Shown here: one piece after another, positions 1 to 8,477 of the stretch | Position numbering within the stretch: the stretch's first letter is position 1 | Layout of the letters: each line of letters starts with the position of its first letter | Assembly (NCBI RefSeq): GCF_011742555.1 | Contig: NZ_JAAQQR010000002.1 | Span: 1 to 64,000 of the forward strand | Direction of reading: 5' to 3' | DNA from: Luteibacter jiangsuensis | Lineage (GTDB): Bacteria > Pseudomonadota > Gammaproteobacteria > Xanthomonadales > Rhodanobacteraceae | Length of the DNA stretch: 64,000 nucleotides | The notes under the pieces: model-generated | What the model saw: the letters and a program-made list of their open reading frames with translations, nothing else | Database searches by the model: none | Told to the model about the DNA's origin: nothing | Made by a program: the position numbers and the translations under genes

Positions 1-89
1 TCGCTATCGTTGCCTGCATGAGAAGCCTGATCACGGCCATCAATGCCATGGTCCGAGATCAGGTTGGATGGCGATCTGCGGCCGTGTGA
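1..89 (+). CDS. IS110-family transposase, C-terminal end only (runs off left edge)
   Basis: The frame starting at base 3 is open from the window edge to a TGA at 87-89 and encodes 28 residues. They include ACMRSLITAINAMVRDQVGW, which resembles the extreme C-terminus of IS110-family DEDD recombinases (a (M)RKLLxxLNAMxRDxxPW-type tail). A CT dinucleotide at 98-99, eight bases after the stop, marks where a 27-bp sequence found elsewhere in the window begins. It is therefore the likely junction between element and host DNA. The protein tail differs from that of the complete IS110 element at 26845-28027, so this is a different member. Whether the gene is intact cannot be seen from here. Confidence 0.65.
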   Translation, partial: AIVACMRSLITAINAMVRDQVGWRSAAV

Positions 90-97
90 GCAATCCA

Positions 98-124
98 CTG
101 AAAAAGACAGTTGCTCCCACAAAA
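98..124 (+). repeat. 27-bp dispersed repeat, copy A
   Basis: Matches 26 of 27 bases of the inverse complement of 51503-51529. It starts with CTGAAAAAGACAG and ends with a REP-head-like CTCCCACAAAA. Homology between the copies starts exactly at the CT that follows the transposase remnant on its left. This suggests the IS entered a pre-existing copy of the repeat. Confidence 0.7.
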
Positions 125-125
125 A

Positions 126-250
126 GCAGGCCTGCTCTCTATGGGAGAAGGCCTGCCTGCTCTCTGTGGGAGAAGGCCTGCCTGCTCTCTGTGGGAGAAG
201 GCCTGCCTGCTCTCTGTGGGAGAAGGGTAGCCTGCTCTCTGTGGGAGCCG
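126..250 (+). repeat. Tandem array, five 25-bp units built on a REP head
   Basis: Units lie at 126-150, 151-175, 176-200, 201-225 and 226-250. Units 2-4 are identical. Each contains CTCTCTGTGGGAG (ATGGGAG in the first), and the last unit runs straight into the REP hairpin starting at 241. The GTGGGAG shared by every unit is the head of that REP. It looks like expansion of the REP edge plus flanking DNA. No gene is supported here. Confidence 0.9.
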
Positions 251-281
251 GCTACGCCGGCGATCCCGCGGCAGCGGGCAG
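241..281 (+). repeat. REP hairpin (GTGG head), single, with central hairpin
   Basis: GTGGGAGCCGGCTACGCCGG opens the element: a GTGG head and a GCCGGC-loop-GCCGGC stem, followed by CCCGCGGCAGCGGG, the central hairpin of the paired REPs found elsewhere. The second REP of the pair is missing and degenerate sequence leads to the fliM stop at 332. Confidence 0.8.
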
Positions 282-331
282 GTCGCCTGTACGCCGGTCG
301 AGCCGCCGCCATACGGCGTGAACGGCAGCCC

Positions 332-1348
332 TCAGGCCGGTACTTCCAGAGGCTGGATCGGCACCGCCGTGGCGCGCGGCGCGGTCCGCCGCAGCAGCGA
401 CTCGAACTGGATCGCCTTGTTGCCGTTCGAGTTGGCCATGCGGCCACGGAAGATCGGCACGTCTTCCGCGAAGACGGTGGCTGTCTCGGGCAGGCTGATG
501 GGGATCACGTCGCCTTTGCGCAGGTGCAGGAAGTCGCCGATGGTGAGCCGGGCCTCCGCCAGCATCGAGGTGATCTCCACCTCCGCATCCAGGATTTCCT
601 CGTGAAGGTTCTGGATCCAGCGCTCGTCGCGCTCCGCACGGTCGCTCTGCACGCCGGCATCGAGCAACTCGCGGATCGGCTCCACCATCGAATACGGCAG
701 GGTGAGGTGCACTTCGCCGCCACCGCCGTCCAGTTCGATATGGAAGCGGGAGACTACCACCGTCTCCGTCGGGCTGACGATGTTCGCGAACTGCGGGTTG
801 ATCTCGGAATTCAGGAATTCGAACTGCATCCGCAGCACCGGCGCCCAGGCTTCGGCCATGGCGCCAAAGGCTTCCTGCAGTACGATCTGGATGACGCGGT
901 TCTCGGTGGGCGTGAAGTCGCGGCCCTCGATGCGCGCGTGATAGCGGCCGTCGCCACCGAAGAAGTTGTCGATGACGGTGAAGACCAGGCGCGGCTCGAA
1001 CACCATCAGCGCGGTGCCACGCAGCGGCTTGATGCGAATGAGGTTGAGGTTGCTCGGGACCGCGAGCGAGTGCACGTACTCGTTGAACTTGGTCATCTTC
1101 ACGCCGAGGACGGACACCTCGCACGATTTCCGCAGCACATTAAACAGGTTGGCGCGGAAGTAACGGGCAAAACGGTCGTTGACCATCTCCAGCGTCGGCA
1201 GACGGCCGCGGACGATACGGTCCTGCTGGGTGAAGTCGTAATCCATGATGCCGCCGGGCGGCGGAAGCTCGACTTCGGTTTCCACCGCGCCGCCTTCCAC
1301 ACCCGCAAGGAGGGCGTCGATTTCTTCCTGGGTAAGGATGTCGGTCAT
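332..1348 (-). CDS. fliM: Flagellar motor switch protein FliM
   Basis: 338 aa from ATG 1348, normal for FliM. This start gives an N-terminus containing LTQEEIDALL, the peptide that binds phosphorylated CheY. An upstream extension to 1402 would overlap fliL and hide that motif. The middle domain binds FliG and the SpoA-like C-terminus (EVEITSMLAEARLTIGDFL) packs against FliN in the C-ring under the basal body. It lies 13 nt after fliL and is last in the fliLM transcript. No fliN is seen downstream within the window, because repeats and an IS110 remnant follow. fliN normally comes next, so it has been displaced or lies beyond the left edge. Confidence 0.97.
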   Translation of the reverse strand: MTDILTQEEIDALLAGVEGGAVETEVELPPPGGIMDYDFTQQDRIVRGRLPTLEMVNDRFARYFRANLFNVLRKSCEVSVLGVKMTKFNEYVHSLAVPSNLNLIRIKPLRGTALMVFEPRLVFTVIDNFFGGDGRYHARIEGRDFTPTENRVIQIVLQEAFGAMAEAWAPVLRMQFEFLNSEINPQFANIVSPTETVVVSRFHIELDGGGGEVHLTLPYSMVEPIRELLDAGVQSDRAERDERWIQNLHEEILDAEVEITSMLAEARLTIGDFLHLRKGDVIPISLPETATVFAEDVPIFRGRMANSNGNKAIQFESLLRRTAPRATAVPIQPLEVPA

Positions 1349-1361
1349 GGCTGGGCGCCCG

Positions 1362-1859
1362 TCACTGCATGATGAAGCTGGTGAAATAGACGGCATCGAC
1401 ACCGGGACGGCCGATCTTTTCCTTCAGCACGCGCTGGATCTCCGCCAGGGCCGCTGCCTGAAGTTTCTGCTTGCCCTTCACGTCGGACAGGCTCTTGATG
1501 TCCTGTGCCGAGAACAGCATCAGCAACGCGTTGCGTATCTCCGGGTCGGCTTCCTTGGCTGCGGCGATGGCTTCCGGATCGTGCGACATGACATTGACGC
1601 CGATCTGGAGGAAGCGCAGCGCCTCGGCGTCCTGGAAATTGACGACGAAGGCCGGATCAAGCTGGAGATAGATCGCGGGTTTCGCCCTGGCCGCCTCGGC
1701 CGCACCGGCGTGACCGCCCGCTCCACCTTTCATCAGCACCCAGCCGCCGGCGCCGCCCGCGACTAGCACGACCAGCGCACCGATCAGCAGCAACTTGCCT
1801 TTCTTCTTCGGGGGAGTGACTGCGGCGCCTTCGGCGGCGTCGTTGGGTGCTGCGGCCAT
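1362..1859 (-). CDS. fliL: Flagellar basal body-associated protein FliL
   Basis: 165 aa. A short cytoplasmic N-terminus with KKKGK is followed by one membrane segment (about residues 22-42). A periplasmic FliL domain follows, containing AIYLQLDPAFVVNF and a C-terminal region ending DAVYFTSFIMQ. FliL supports stator function at the motor. It is the first gene of a fliL-fliM unit with its own sigma-54 promoter at 1910-1925, separated from fliK by REP repeats. Confidence 0.95.
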   Translation of the reverse strand: MAAAPNDAAEGAAVTPPKKKGKLLLIGALVVLVAGGAGGWVLMKGGAGGHAGAAEAARAKPAIYLQLDPAFVVNFQDAEALRFLQIGVNVMSHDPEAIAAAKEADPEIRNALLMLFSAQDIKSLSDVKGKQKLQAAALAEIQRVLKEKIGRPGVDAVYFTSFIMQ

Positions 1860-1909
1860 GCGGGAAAACCTCTTGCGAATACGTTGATGCGATGGGCTTG
1901 CGAGTGACG

Positions 1910-1925
1910 TGCAATCGTCGTGCCA
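1910..1925 (-). promoter_or_regulatory. Sigma-54 promoter of fliLM
   Basis: The minus strand reads TGGCAC-GACGA-TTGCA, a full match to the -24/-12 consensus with GG-N10-GC spacing. The expected start site is near 1899, about 40 nt before the fliL ATG. FleQ is the likely activator. Confidence 0.85.
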
Positions 1926-1956
1926 GATTTAGCGCCGGAACTTTGACGTGCCTTGT

Positions 1957-2037
1957 GTGGGAGCCGCTTCAGCGGCGATGGCGGTGTTGTCGCACGGTTG
2001 CCCGCTGCCGCGGGATCGCCGCTGAAGCGGCTCCCAC
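1957..2037. repeat. BIME (two inverted REPs around a CCCGC-GGGCG-type hairpin)
   Basis: Starts GTGGGAGCCGCTTCAGCGG and ends with the inverse, GCGGCTCCCAC; CCCGCTGCCGCGGG sits between them. It lies between the fliK stop and the fliL promoter. In a transcript from fliEFGHIJK it would form a strong structure just past fliK and may act as a terminator or mRNA stabiliser. Confidence 0.85.
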
Positions 2038-2040
2038 AAG

Positions 2041-2115
2041 TGCGGCTCCTACAAGAGTGGCTCCTACAAAAGTGGCTCCCACAAAAGTGGCTCCTACAAA
2101 AGTGGCTCCCACAAG
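2041..2115. repeat. Tandem array, five 15-bp units derived from a REP head
   Basis: Units at 2041, 2056, 2071, 2086 and 2101 follow AGTGGCTCCYACAAA, alternating T and C at the tenth base from unit 2 onward. The inverse complement contains GTGGGAGCC, the REP head. The array continues from the right edge of the BIME at 1957-2037 and stops 11 nt before the fliK stop codon. Confidence 0.9.
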
Positions 2116-2126
2116 CGTGTTCGCCA

Positions 2127-3230
2127 TCACGCCACTTCGTCCACAAGGCCACGGGACACGCGCGAGGTCGTCACCGTCTCCACGCCGCTCGTTGCGGTGT
2201 CGCCTGACTGCCCGGACGCGCTGCCGTTGCTGCTACCCCCACCCTGCTCCGCCTGGCGCTGGCCGACATCCGCCTGGCCGAGCGAGAGGCCGTGGTGCGC
2301 GAGCATGCTGTCGAGTTGCGAAAGGGTCTGCTGCACGGCATGCACGGCCGCCGGATGTTGCGCGATGACGGCCACGTTGACCTTGCCGCCGTCCAGGTTC
2401 ACGCGTACGTCCATGCTGCCGAGTTCTTCCGGATGCAGCTTGATACGCGCCTCCTTCACCTGCCCGGAACCCATCCACGCGATCTGTTCGCCGAGCTCCT
2501 GCGCGAACTGAGGCGACGTGGCGGGCTGCGTGGCCTGGAACTGCATCACGGGCGATGCGCCCTGGCCAAGCCCCTGCGCATGAGCGAACGGCATGGGGCC
2601 ACCCTGGGTGGCATCGACGCTCACGCCATCGTCTTTGGGCGCCTTGGCATCCATCTGGGTGGCGAGCAGCGCGGTAAAGGACGAAGTCGCGACGGCGGGC
2701 ACGGGTGCGGAACCGGTGGACAGGGCTCCGGCGCTCATCCCGGGCGACGCACCGGCGGCCTCCTTGAGGGATGCCGCGGCGTCGATCTCGCCGGTGGTAC
2801 CCGGCATCATGCCCGCCAGCGACACGGCGCCGCCCGGCGTGCCGACGGCTGCATCCGTTCCGGCGTCGCCGGCACCTTTCGCCACACCGAGCGCCTTTGC
2901 AGCGCCCCCCGCCACGGTGGGCGGAACCCCGATCAGCGACAGCATGGCGGTGGCGATGGAGGTGCCATCCGAGGGTGCTTCGTCTTTCTTTGCCGGCTTG
3001 TCGTCGTGACCAGCGGTGGCCTTCGCATCGGGTGTCTTTGCCGGAGGCGCGTTTTCCTTCGTGGCGTCCTGCTCCGATTTGCGCGGTGCGCGTGCGTCGG
3101 CGTGCGCCGCGTCCAGCGCGGCGTCGAAGCGCTTCGACGACGTTGTGTCTTCGGCCGAATGCGCCGTCGCAGGCGACGTCGCGGGCGCGGATGGACGAGC
3201 GACATTGAGCACGAGGGTGGCGTTGTTCAT
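2127..3230 (-). CDS. fliK: Flagellar hook-length control protein FliK
   Basis: 367 aa from ATG 3230 (MNNATLVLNV); ATG 3263 is an alternative and neither has a strong ribosome site. The first two thirds are low-complexity, rich in Ala, Thr, Asp and Pro, as expected for the ruler region. The C-terminal hook-length domain (about residues 245-335) holds GSGQVKEARIKLHPEELGSM and VRVNLDGGKVNVAV, the fold that switches FlhB specificity from hook to filament export. The tail is Gly/Ser-rich. It is the last gene of the fliEFGHIJK run and ends beside the REP-derived tandem array. Confidence 0.9.
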   Translation of the reverse strand: MNNATLVLNVARPSAPATSPATAHSAEDTTSSKRFDAALDAAHADARAPRKSEQDATKENAPPAKTPDAKATAGHDDKPAKKDEAPSDGTSIATAMLSLIGVPPTVAGGAAKALGVAKGAGDAGTDAAVGTPGGAVSLAGMMPGTTGEIDAAASLKEAAGASPGMSAGALSTGSAPVPAVATSSFTALLATQMDAKAPKDDGVSVDATQGGPMPFAHAQGLGQGASPVMQFQATQPATSPQFAQELGEQIAWMGSGQVKEARIKLHPEELGSMDVRVNLDGGKVNVAVIAQHPAAVHAVQQTLSQLDSMLAHHGLSLGQADVGQRQAEQGGGSSNGSASGQSGDTATSGVETVTTSRVSRGLVDEVA

Positions 3231-3283
3231 GCTGGTTACCCGATTCGAATCATGATCTTTCATTGTGATGGCGCCCGGACACG

Positions 3284-3718
3284 TCAGGTTTCGCCACGTG
3301 GCGAACGACGGTGTTGCGAACGCTCGTCCGCCTGTTCCTGCTCGCGGCGGTCCTGCGTCTTGCGTTCCTGCTCGCGATACTTCGAGGTCACGGAGTCCAG
3401 CGCCTTTGCGCGCCCCCGCGCCTCCGTCCATTCCTGGCGGGCTCGCTCCAGCGCGCGCTGGCGGCGCTGTACCTCGTTCAGCTGCTGCACGATGGCCATG
3501 TCGATCTTCTGCAGGAACTGCTGCCGGTTGAGCAAGGCGCTCACGCCGATACCGTTGGGCATCTCGGCGTATTCGTTGCGATAGCGGCGCAGCTCGGCCA
3601 GCTGGTGGTCCGCGTCGGCGAGCGCGCGTTGCTGCGTGGCGAGTGCGCGCGTCGCCTCCTCGGCCTTCTCGGCCGCGAGGTCCACGACGGGTTGCAGGCG
3701 ATCGGCGCGGGAAGGCAT
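3284..3718 (-). CDS. fliJ: Flagellar export chaperone FliJ
   Basis: 144 aa, almost entirely charged helix (two long amphipathic coiled-coil stretches), the usual form and length for FliJ. FliJ is the stalk of the FliI ATPase ring and shuttles empty chaperones. Its ATG shares one base with the fliI stop (TGATG), so the two are translationally coupled. The C-terminal 30 residues are very basic and acidic (repeated Arg, Glu, Gln). Assignment rests on position and coiled-coil character more than on sequence signature. Confidence 0.9.
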   Translation of the reverse strand: MPSRADRLQPVVDLAAEKAEEATRALATQQRALADADHQLAELRRYRNEYAEMPNGIGVSALLNRQQFLQKIDMAIVQQLNEVQRRQRALERARQEWTEARGRAKALDSVTSKYREQERKTQDRREQEQADERSQHRRSPRGET

Positions 3719-5079
3719 CAGTCAGCCTTCGAGACGTCGGCGAGGCCGGCCTCGGCCTCTTCGAGGTTCACCGGCACATCGGTCTCCTGCTGCAGGAACG
3801 CCGACAGGCGCGGATAAAGGGCGATGGCCTCGTCCGTGCGCGGATCGCTGCCTTTCTGGTACGCCCCCACGGCGATGAGGTCACGTTGCTGGCGGTAAGC
3901 GGAATAGACCTGCCGGAACCGTTGTGCCGAGCGCAGGTGGTCCTTGCTCACCACGGCGGGCATGACACGGCTGATGGATGCCTCGATGTCGATGGCCGGG
4001 TAATGACCGGCTTCCGCCATGTCGCGCGACAGGACAATGTGGCCATCGAGAATCGCGCGCGCCGAATCGGCGATCGGGTCGTGACGGTAATCGTCGCCTT
4101 CGGTCAGCACGGTGTAGAACGCCGTGATGGAACCGCGCCCTTCCGCGTCGTTGCCCGCGCGCTCGACCAGCGCCGGCAGCATCGCGAAGACGGACGGCGG
4201 ATAGCCCTTGGTCGCGGGCGGCTCGCCGATGGCGAGCGCGATCTCGCGCTGTGCCTGGGCATAGCGCGTCAACGAGTCCATCAGCAGGAGCACGCGCTTG
4301 CCCTGGTCGCGGAAATGTTCCGCGACCGCGGTGGCCACCTGCGCGCCACGCAGCCGGGAAAGAGGCGGGGCGTCGGCGGGCGCGGCGATCACGACCGCCC
4401 TGCGCCGGCCTTCCTCACCCAGTGTGTGGTCGACGAATTCCTTCACCTCGCGGCCGCGCTCGCCGATCAGCCCCACCACAACCACGTCGGCGTCAGTGAA
4501 GCGCGTCATCATGCCCATGAGCGTGGACTTGCCGACGCCCGAGCCGGCGAACAGACCGATGCGCTGACCGCGGCCGACCGTGAGCAGCGCGTTGATCGCC
4601 CGCACACCGGTGTCCAGCGGCGTGTCGATCGGGCGGCGCAGCATGGGATTGATCGGGTCGCGCCGGAGCGGTGCACGTTCGCGCGCCAGCAGCGGGCCCT
4701 GCCCGTCGAGCGGCACGCCATCGGAACCGATGACACGGCCGAGCAGCGAATCGCCCACCGGAATCCCGGACACGGCGGCCACCGGCGTGACGCGCGCGTT
4801 GGGCAGCACGCCATGCATCTCGCCGGTAGGCATCAACAACAGACGGCCATCGGAGAAACCGACCACCTCCGTTTCGAGCTGGCGACCGTCGGCGCCGGCG
4901 ACCATGCAGCGCGCGCCCACGGGCGCCTCGCAGCCGACTGCTTCGAGGGTGAGACCTACGACGCGACGCAGCTTGCCTTCAGCCTGCAGCGGCCGAACCT
5001 GCTCGGCGTTCGCCCGCTGCGCGGCAAGCGCCTCGCGCCAGTGCGCGTTGCGCGTCGCGACGTGACGCTCGGCGCTCAC
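3718..5079 (-). CDS. fliI: Flagellum-specific ATPase FliI
   Basis: 453 aa F1-beta-like export ATPase. The Walker A motif GSGVGKST is at residues 179-186, with [20 protein letters not shown] (Walker B and following helix) near 255-275 and [15 protein letters not shown] after it. It powers early steps of flagellar protein export at the cytoplasmic face, with FliH as inhibitor and FliJ as stalk. The start overlaps the fliH stop by 4 nt (ATGA). Confidence 0.97.
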   Translation of the reverse strand: MSAERHVATRNAHWREALAAQRANAEQVRPLQAEGKLRRVVGLTLEAVGCEAPVGARCMVAGADGRQLETEVVGFSDGRLLLMPTGEMHGVLPNARVTPVAAVSGIPVGDSLLGRVIGSDGVPLDGQGPLLARERAPLRRDPINPMLRRPIDTPLDTGVRAINALLTVGRGQRIGLFAGSGVGKSTLMGMMTRFTDADVVVVGLIGERGREVKEFVDHTLGEEGRRRAVVIAAPADAPPLSRLRGAQVATAVAEHFRDQGKRVLLLMDSLTRYAQAQREIALAIGEPPATKGYPPSVFAMLPALVERAGNDAEGRGSITAFYTVLTEGDDYRHDPIADSARAILDGHIVLSRDMAEAGHYPAIDIEASISRVMPAVVSKDHLRSAQRFRQVYSAYRQQRDLIAVGAYQKGSDPRTDEAIALYPRLSAFLQQETDVPVNLEEAEAGLADVSKAD

Positions 5080-5735
5080 GACGCCTCGGCCTCAGGATCG
5101 GCGGATGTGTCCTGGCCCTGCAGCACACTGTCGATCACCGCCGCGAGGCGGGTGCGCACGCGTGCATCGAGTCGCGAATGCTCGCTTTCCAGACGGACGT
5201 CGCCGCGTTCGAGAGTGGCGTCGTCGACCACCGTGCCTTCGTGGTCGAGCGAGGACCGATGTTCGCGCACGATCGCGGCATCCGCCGGATGGAGATGAAT
5301 CTTCAGGTGACGCGTAGCCGCCGGCAACGCATCCACGGCCTGGCGCACCACGTCGATGATCTTGTCCGGCCGCGTGGCCAGTTCGTAGCCCAGCACACGC
5401 TCGGCGATGGTGGTCGCGAGCAGGGCGAGGTCGCCGACGACATCGTTGTCCAGATCGGCGAACGGGCGCTCCACCGCGGCAAACAGCGCTTCGAGGCGGG
5501 CGACCTGGGCGGCCAGCTCGCGCTTCGCCATCGCGCGGCCTTCGGCAAGGCCGGCATTGAATCCCTCTTCTCGCGCCTGCCGCTCGATGGCCTCGATTTC
5601 GGCCACGGTGGGCCGCTGCGGACCGTCGTCCGGCACCTCGGCCACATCGCGGGACTCCGGCGCGCCCACGACGGGAAGTTCCCAGCGTTCGAACTGCGAT
5701 ACGCGTTCCCGCGCGAGGATGGACGTGAGGCTCAT
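5076..5735 (-). CDS. fliH: Flagellar assembly protein FliH
   Basis: 219 aa from ATG 5735, which shares a base with the fliG stop (TGATG). The same frame stays open upstream through fliG but that part is shadow. An N-terminal variable part is followed by [13 protein letters not shown] (GxxxG-type helix motif) near residues 57-69 and a V-ATPase-E/FliH-like C-terminal domain. It binds and restrains FliI and docks it at the C-ring. The C-terminus is acidic (ADPEAEAS). Confidence 0.93.
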   Translation of the reverse strand: MSLTSILARERVSQFERWELPVVGAPESRDVAEVPDDGPQRPTVAEIEAIERQAREEGFNAGLAEGRAMAKRELAAQVARLEALFAAVERPFADLDNDVVGDLALLATTIAERVLGYELATRPDKIIDVVRQAVDALPAATRHLKIHLHPADAAIVREHRSSLDHEGTVVDDATLERGDVRLESEHSRLDARVRTRLAAVIDSVLQGQDTSADPEAEAS

Positions 5736-6745
5736 CAGACGAACTCTTCTCCGCCGCCGGCGAGGTTGATCTGGCCGGCGTCGGCGAGACGGCGCGCGGT
5801 GGCGAGCACTTCTTTCTGGGCCGCGTCGACCTCGGAAAGGCGGACCGGCCCCTTGACCTCGAGGTCGTCGCGCAGCATGTCGGCGGCGCGCTTGGACATG
5901 TTCGCGAAGATCTTCTCGCGAATGGCGCTTTCCGCGCCCTTCAGGGCCGTGATGAGGCGTGCCGACGGCACTTCGCGCAGCAGTGTCTGCATGCTGCGGT
6001 CGTCGAGGTCGGCCAGGTCGTCGAAGACGAACATGAGTTCCTCGATGCGCTCGCCGAGCGTGGAGTCGATGCCCCGGATGGATGCCATGAGTTCGGCCTC
6101 GCGCGCCGTCTCCATCGCGTTGAGGATATCGGCCGCGGCCTTGAGTCCGCCCACGGTAGCGGACTTCAGCTTGGTGGAATTGCCCGAGAACTGGCGCTCC
6201 ATGATTTCGTCGAGTTCGTTCAACGCGTGCGGCTGCACGCCGTCCAGCGTGGCGATGCGCATCACGACGTCGCTGCGCGTGCGCGCAGGCAGATATCCGA
6301 TGACTTCGGCGGCCTGATCGGCCTCCAGGTGCGCCATGACAAGCGCGATGATCTGCGGATGCTCCTGCCCGATCATCTCGGCGATGGCTCGGCTCTCCAT
6401 CCACTTCAGCGATTCCAGGCCCTTGCTGCTACGGCCGAGAAGGATACGGTCGATGAGGCCGCCGGCCTTGTTCTCGCCCAACGCGTTGACGAGGATGCGG
6501 CGAATGTATTCCTCGGTGCCGACGCCGATCGCCGTGTGCTGGCCCACGTCCTCCTGGAGCTTGGTGAGGACCTGGTCCACCTGCTCCTTGCTGACGTTCT
6601 TCAGCGCGGCCATCGCCGTACCCACGGCCTGCACGTCACGTGCGCCGAGGTGCTTCAGGATGGACGCCGCGTCCTCCTCGCCCAGCGTGAGCAGGAGAAT
6701 CGCCGCCTTCTGTGCGCCGGTGAGGTTTTCTTTCTCAGCCGCCAT
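5735..6745 (-). CDS. fliG: Flagellar motor switch protein FliG
   Basis: 336 aa, standard length. The N-terminal domain (AAILLLTLGEEDAASILKHL) binds FliF. The middle domain has the EHPQ motif in GQEHPQIIALVMAHL near residue 126. The C-terminal torque domain carries the charged helix LMFVFDDLADLDDRSMQTLL that meets MotA. It overlaps fliF by 11 nt. Confidence 0.98.
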   Translation of the reverse strand: MAAEKENLTGAQKAAILLLTLGEEDAASILKHLGARDVQAVGTAMAALKNVSKEQVDQVLTKLQEDVGQHTAIGVGTEEYIRRILVNALGENKAGGLIDRILLGRSSKGLESLKWMESRAIAEMIGQEHPQIIALVMAHLEADQAAEVIGYLPARTRSDVVMRIATLDGVQPHALNELDEIMERQFSGNSTKLKSATVGGLKAAADILNAMETAREAELMASIRGIDSTLGERIEELMFVFDDLADLDDRSMQTLLREVPSARLITALKGAESAIREKIFANMSKRAADMLRDDLEVKGPVRLSEVDAAQKEVLATARRLADAGQINLAGGGEEFV

Positions 6746-8441
6746 CTTCGGATACCCAGCTCTTCACGACCTGCGCCACCTGTTTCGGATTTTCGGCGGC
6801 CATGCGCTTGGCAAGGCCCACCTTCTGTTCGTAGGCCAGCAGCGCGGGGGAGCCGAGCTGGGCCTGCGAGGTGGAGACACGGTCAGGTGTCATGTCATCG
6901 TCGTCCACCATGACCGAGACGGTAGGCATCGGTCCGGCAAGCGCCACGTTGTTCATAGCCAGCGGAGCCGGCTTCAGCAGCCCCTTCAGGATCGGGCGCA
7001 ACACGAAGAAGCCGACGATCAGGGCAACCATCACGCCAAGGCCCTGCTTGATCAGGTCGAGCATGCCCGGACGTTCCCAGAATGGCATGGTCTGCGGCGC
7101 GTCGTCGACGATGTTCCCGCGGAACGGCTCGTTGATGACGCTGACGCTGTCGCCACGCTGGGCGCTGAAGCCCACGGCGTTCTTGGTGAGTTCGGTGAGC
7201 CGGGTCAATTCTTCCGGCGTGAACGGCACGCTCTTCAGCTTGCCGTCCTTGTCGGGAACCTGCTTGTTGTCGACCACCACCGCCACCGACAGACGGGCCA
7301 CCTTGCCGGCGGGATCCGTGACGTGGCTGACCGTGCGGTCGAGTTCGTAGTTGCGGGTGGCGCTCTGGCTCTGTTGCGTGGGCGTCTGCTGTGCGGTCTG
7401 CGTGCTTGCCTGCGCGCCCGGCTTGCCGCCGGCGCCCGGATTGGCCGCCGTGGCGTTGGCGCCGGTGTTCGGCGGCTGGTTGCTGAGCGCGCCCGGCACG
7501 CCGCCGTTGCTGGCCGGGTCCGTGCGTGTGTCGCTGCTGGTCTGCTCGCTGCGCAGGGCCGGGTTGTCGTGATTGAAGGTTTCGCTGGCTTTCTCGGTCT
7601 GCGAGAAGTCGAGGTCCGCGAAAACCTGTGCCCTCACCTTGCCGGCACCGACCAGGGGCGTGAGCAGGTCCTCCACGCGCTGCGTGTAAGTGGCTTCGAT
7701 ACGGTTGGACAGGCGCAGGCGGCTGTCGCCGATGGCCTGCGCGCTGTCAGGGTCGCTTACCGTGAGCAGATTGCCGCCCTGATCGATGACCGACACCTGG
7801 CGCGTGTCCAGACCCGGCACGCTGGCCGCGATGAGGTGGACGATGGCGGCCACCTGTCCCTGGTCGAGCTGGCGCCCCGGATACAACGTGACCACCACCG
7901 AGGCGCTGGCCGGCTTGTTGTCGCGAATGAAAGCGGAAGGCTTGGGCAACGCGAGGTGCACACGCGCGGCGCGCACGGACTGCAATCCGGCGATGGTGTT
8001 GGAAAGGTCGCTTTCCAGCATCGACTGGTAGCGGCTGCGCTCGGCCATGTCGCTCATGCCGAACGGCGAGTCCGCCTGCGGTATGGCACTGGCGGCGCTG
8101 CCCTGCGGCAGCCCCTGGCCGGCGAGCTTCAGACGAACACCTGCGACATCGGCCGCGGGCACGAAGATGGAACTGCCGTCGGCGCTCAACGTATAGGGCG
8201 TGTTGGCGGCCTGCAGCGCCTGGGTGACGGCGGCGGCGTCTTTCTGTTCCAGACCACCGTAAAGCAGCCCGTAGTTCGGTGCGCGCGACCACATCACCGC
8301 GGCGATACCGATGGCGACGGCCGCAGCGATACCCGCCAGCATGAAGAGCTGCCGCATCGCGGGCGTCTGTGCCAGCGACTTCAGCGAATCCATGCGCGAA
8401 GCTGTGTTGCTGTCGGTTGTGGCGACGCCGTTATCTGCCAT
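6735..8441 (-). CDS. fliF: Flagellar MS-ring protein FliF
   Basis: 568 aa. One membrane helix lies near residues 34-52 (MLAGIAAAVAIGIAAVMW) and a second near 455-475 (LGVMVALIVGFFVLRPIL), bracketing the YscJ/FliF ring-building domains. A Gly/Ala/Gln-rich linker sits around residues 310-360. The C-terminal tail (KVGLAKRMAAENPKQVAQVV) is the FliG-binding segment. It forms the inner-membrane MS ring, the first basal-body structure. Confidence 0.98.
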   Translation of the reverse strand: MADNGVATTDSNTASRMDSLKSLAQTPAMRQLFMLAGIAAAVAIGIAAVMWSRAPNYGLLYGGLEQKDAAAVTQALQAANTPYTLSADGSSIFVPAADVAGVRLKLAGQGLPQGSAASAIPQADSPFGMSDMAERSRYQSMLESDLSNTIAGLQSVRAARVHLALPKPSAFIRDNKPASASVVVTLYPGRQLDQGQVAAIVHLIAASVPGLDTRQVSVIDQGGNLLTVSDPDSAQAIGDSRLRLSNRIEATYTQRVEDLLTPLVGAGKVRAQVFADLDFSQTEKASETFNHDNPALRSEQTSSDTRTDPASNGGVPGALSNQPPNTGANATAANPGAGGKPGAQASTQTAQQTPTQQSQSATRNYELDRTVSHVTDPAGKVARLSVAVVVDNKQVPDKDGKLKSVPFTPEELTRLTELTKNAVGFSAQRGDSVSVINEPFRGNIVDDAPQTMPFWERPGMLDLIKQGLGVMVALIVGFFVLRPILKGLLKPAPLAMNNVALAGPMPTVSVMVDDDDMTPDRVSTSQAQLGSPALLAYEQKVGLAKRMAAENPKQVAQVVKSWVSEDGG

Positions 8442-8477
8442 GGTTCAACTCGAATCCTGTCTTTGCGCGCATGTCGA

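Noticed and set aside
126-250. CRISPR-like periodic repeats
   Set aside because: Units are directly adjacent with no unique spacers, and no cas genes are present. The same holds for the arrays at 2041, 25628 and 54140.
43-321. Open frame over the 25-bp array giving a repetitive peptide (SLWEKACLLSVGEG-like)
   Set aside because: Peptide repeats arise from translating the DNA array; no ribosome site and no domain.
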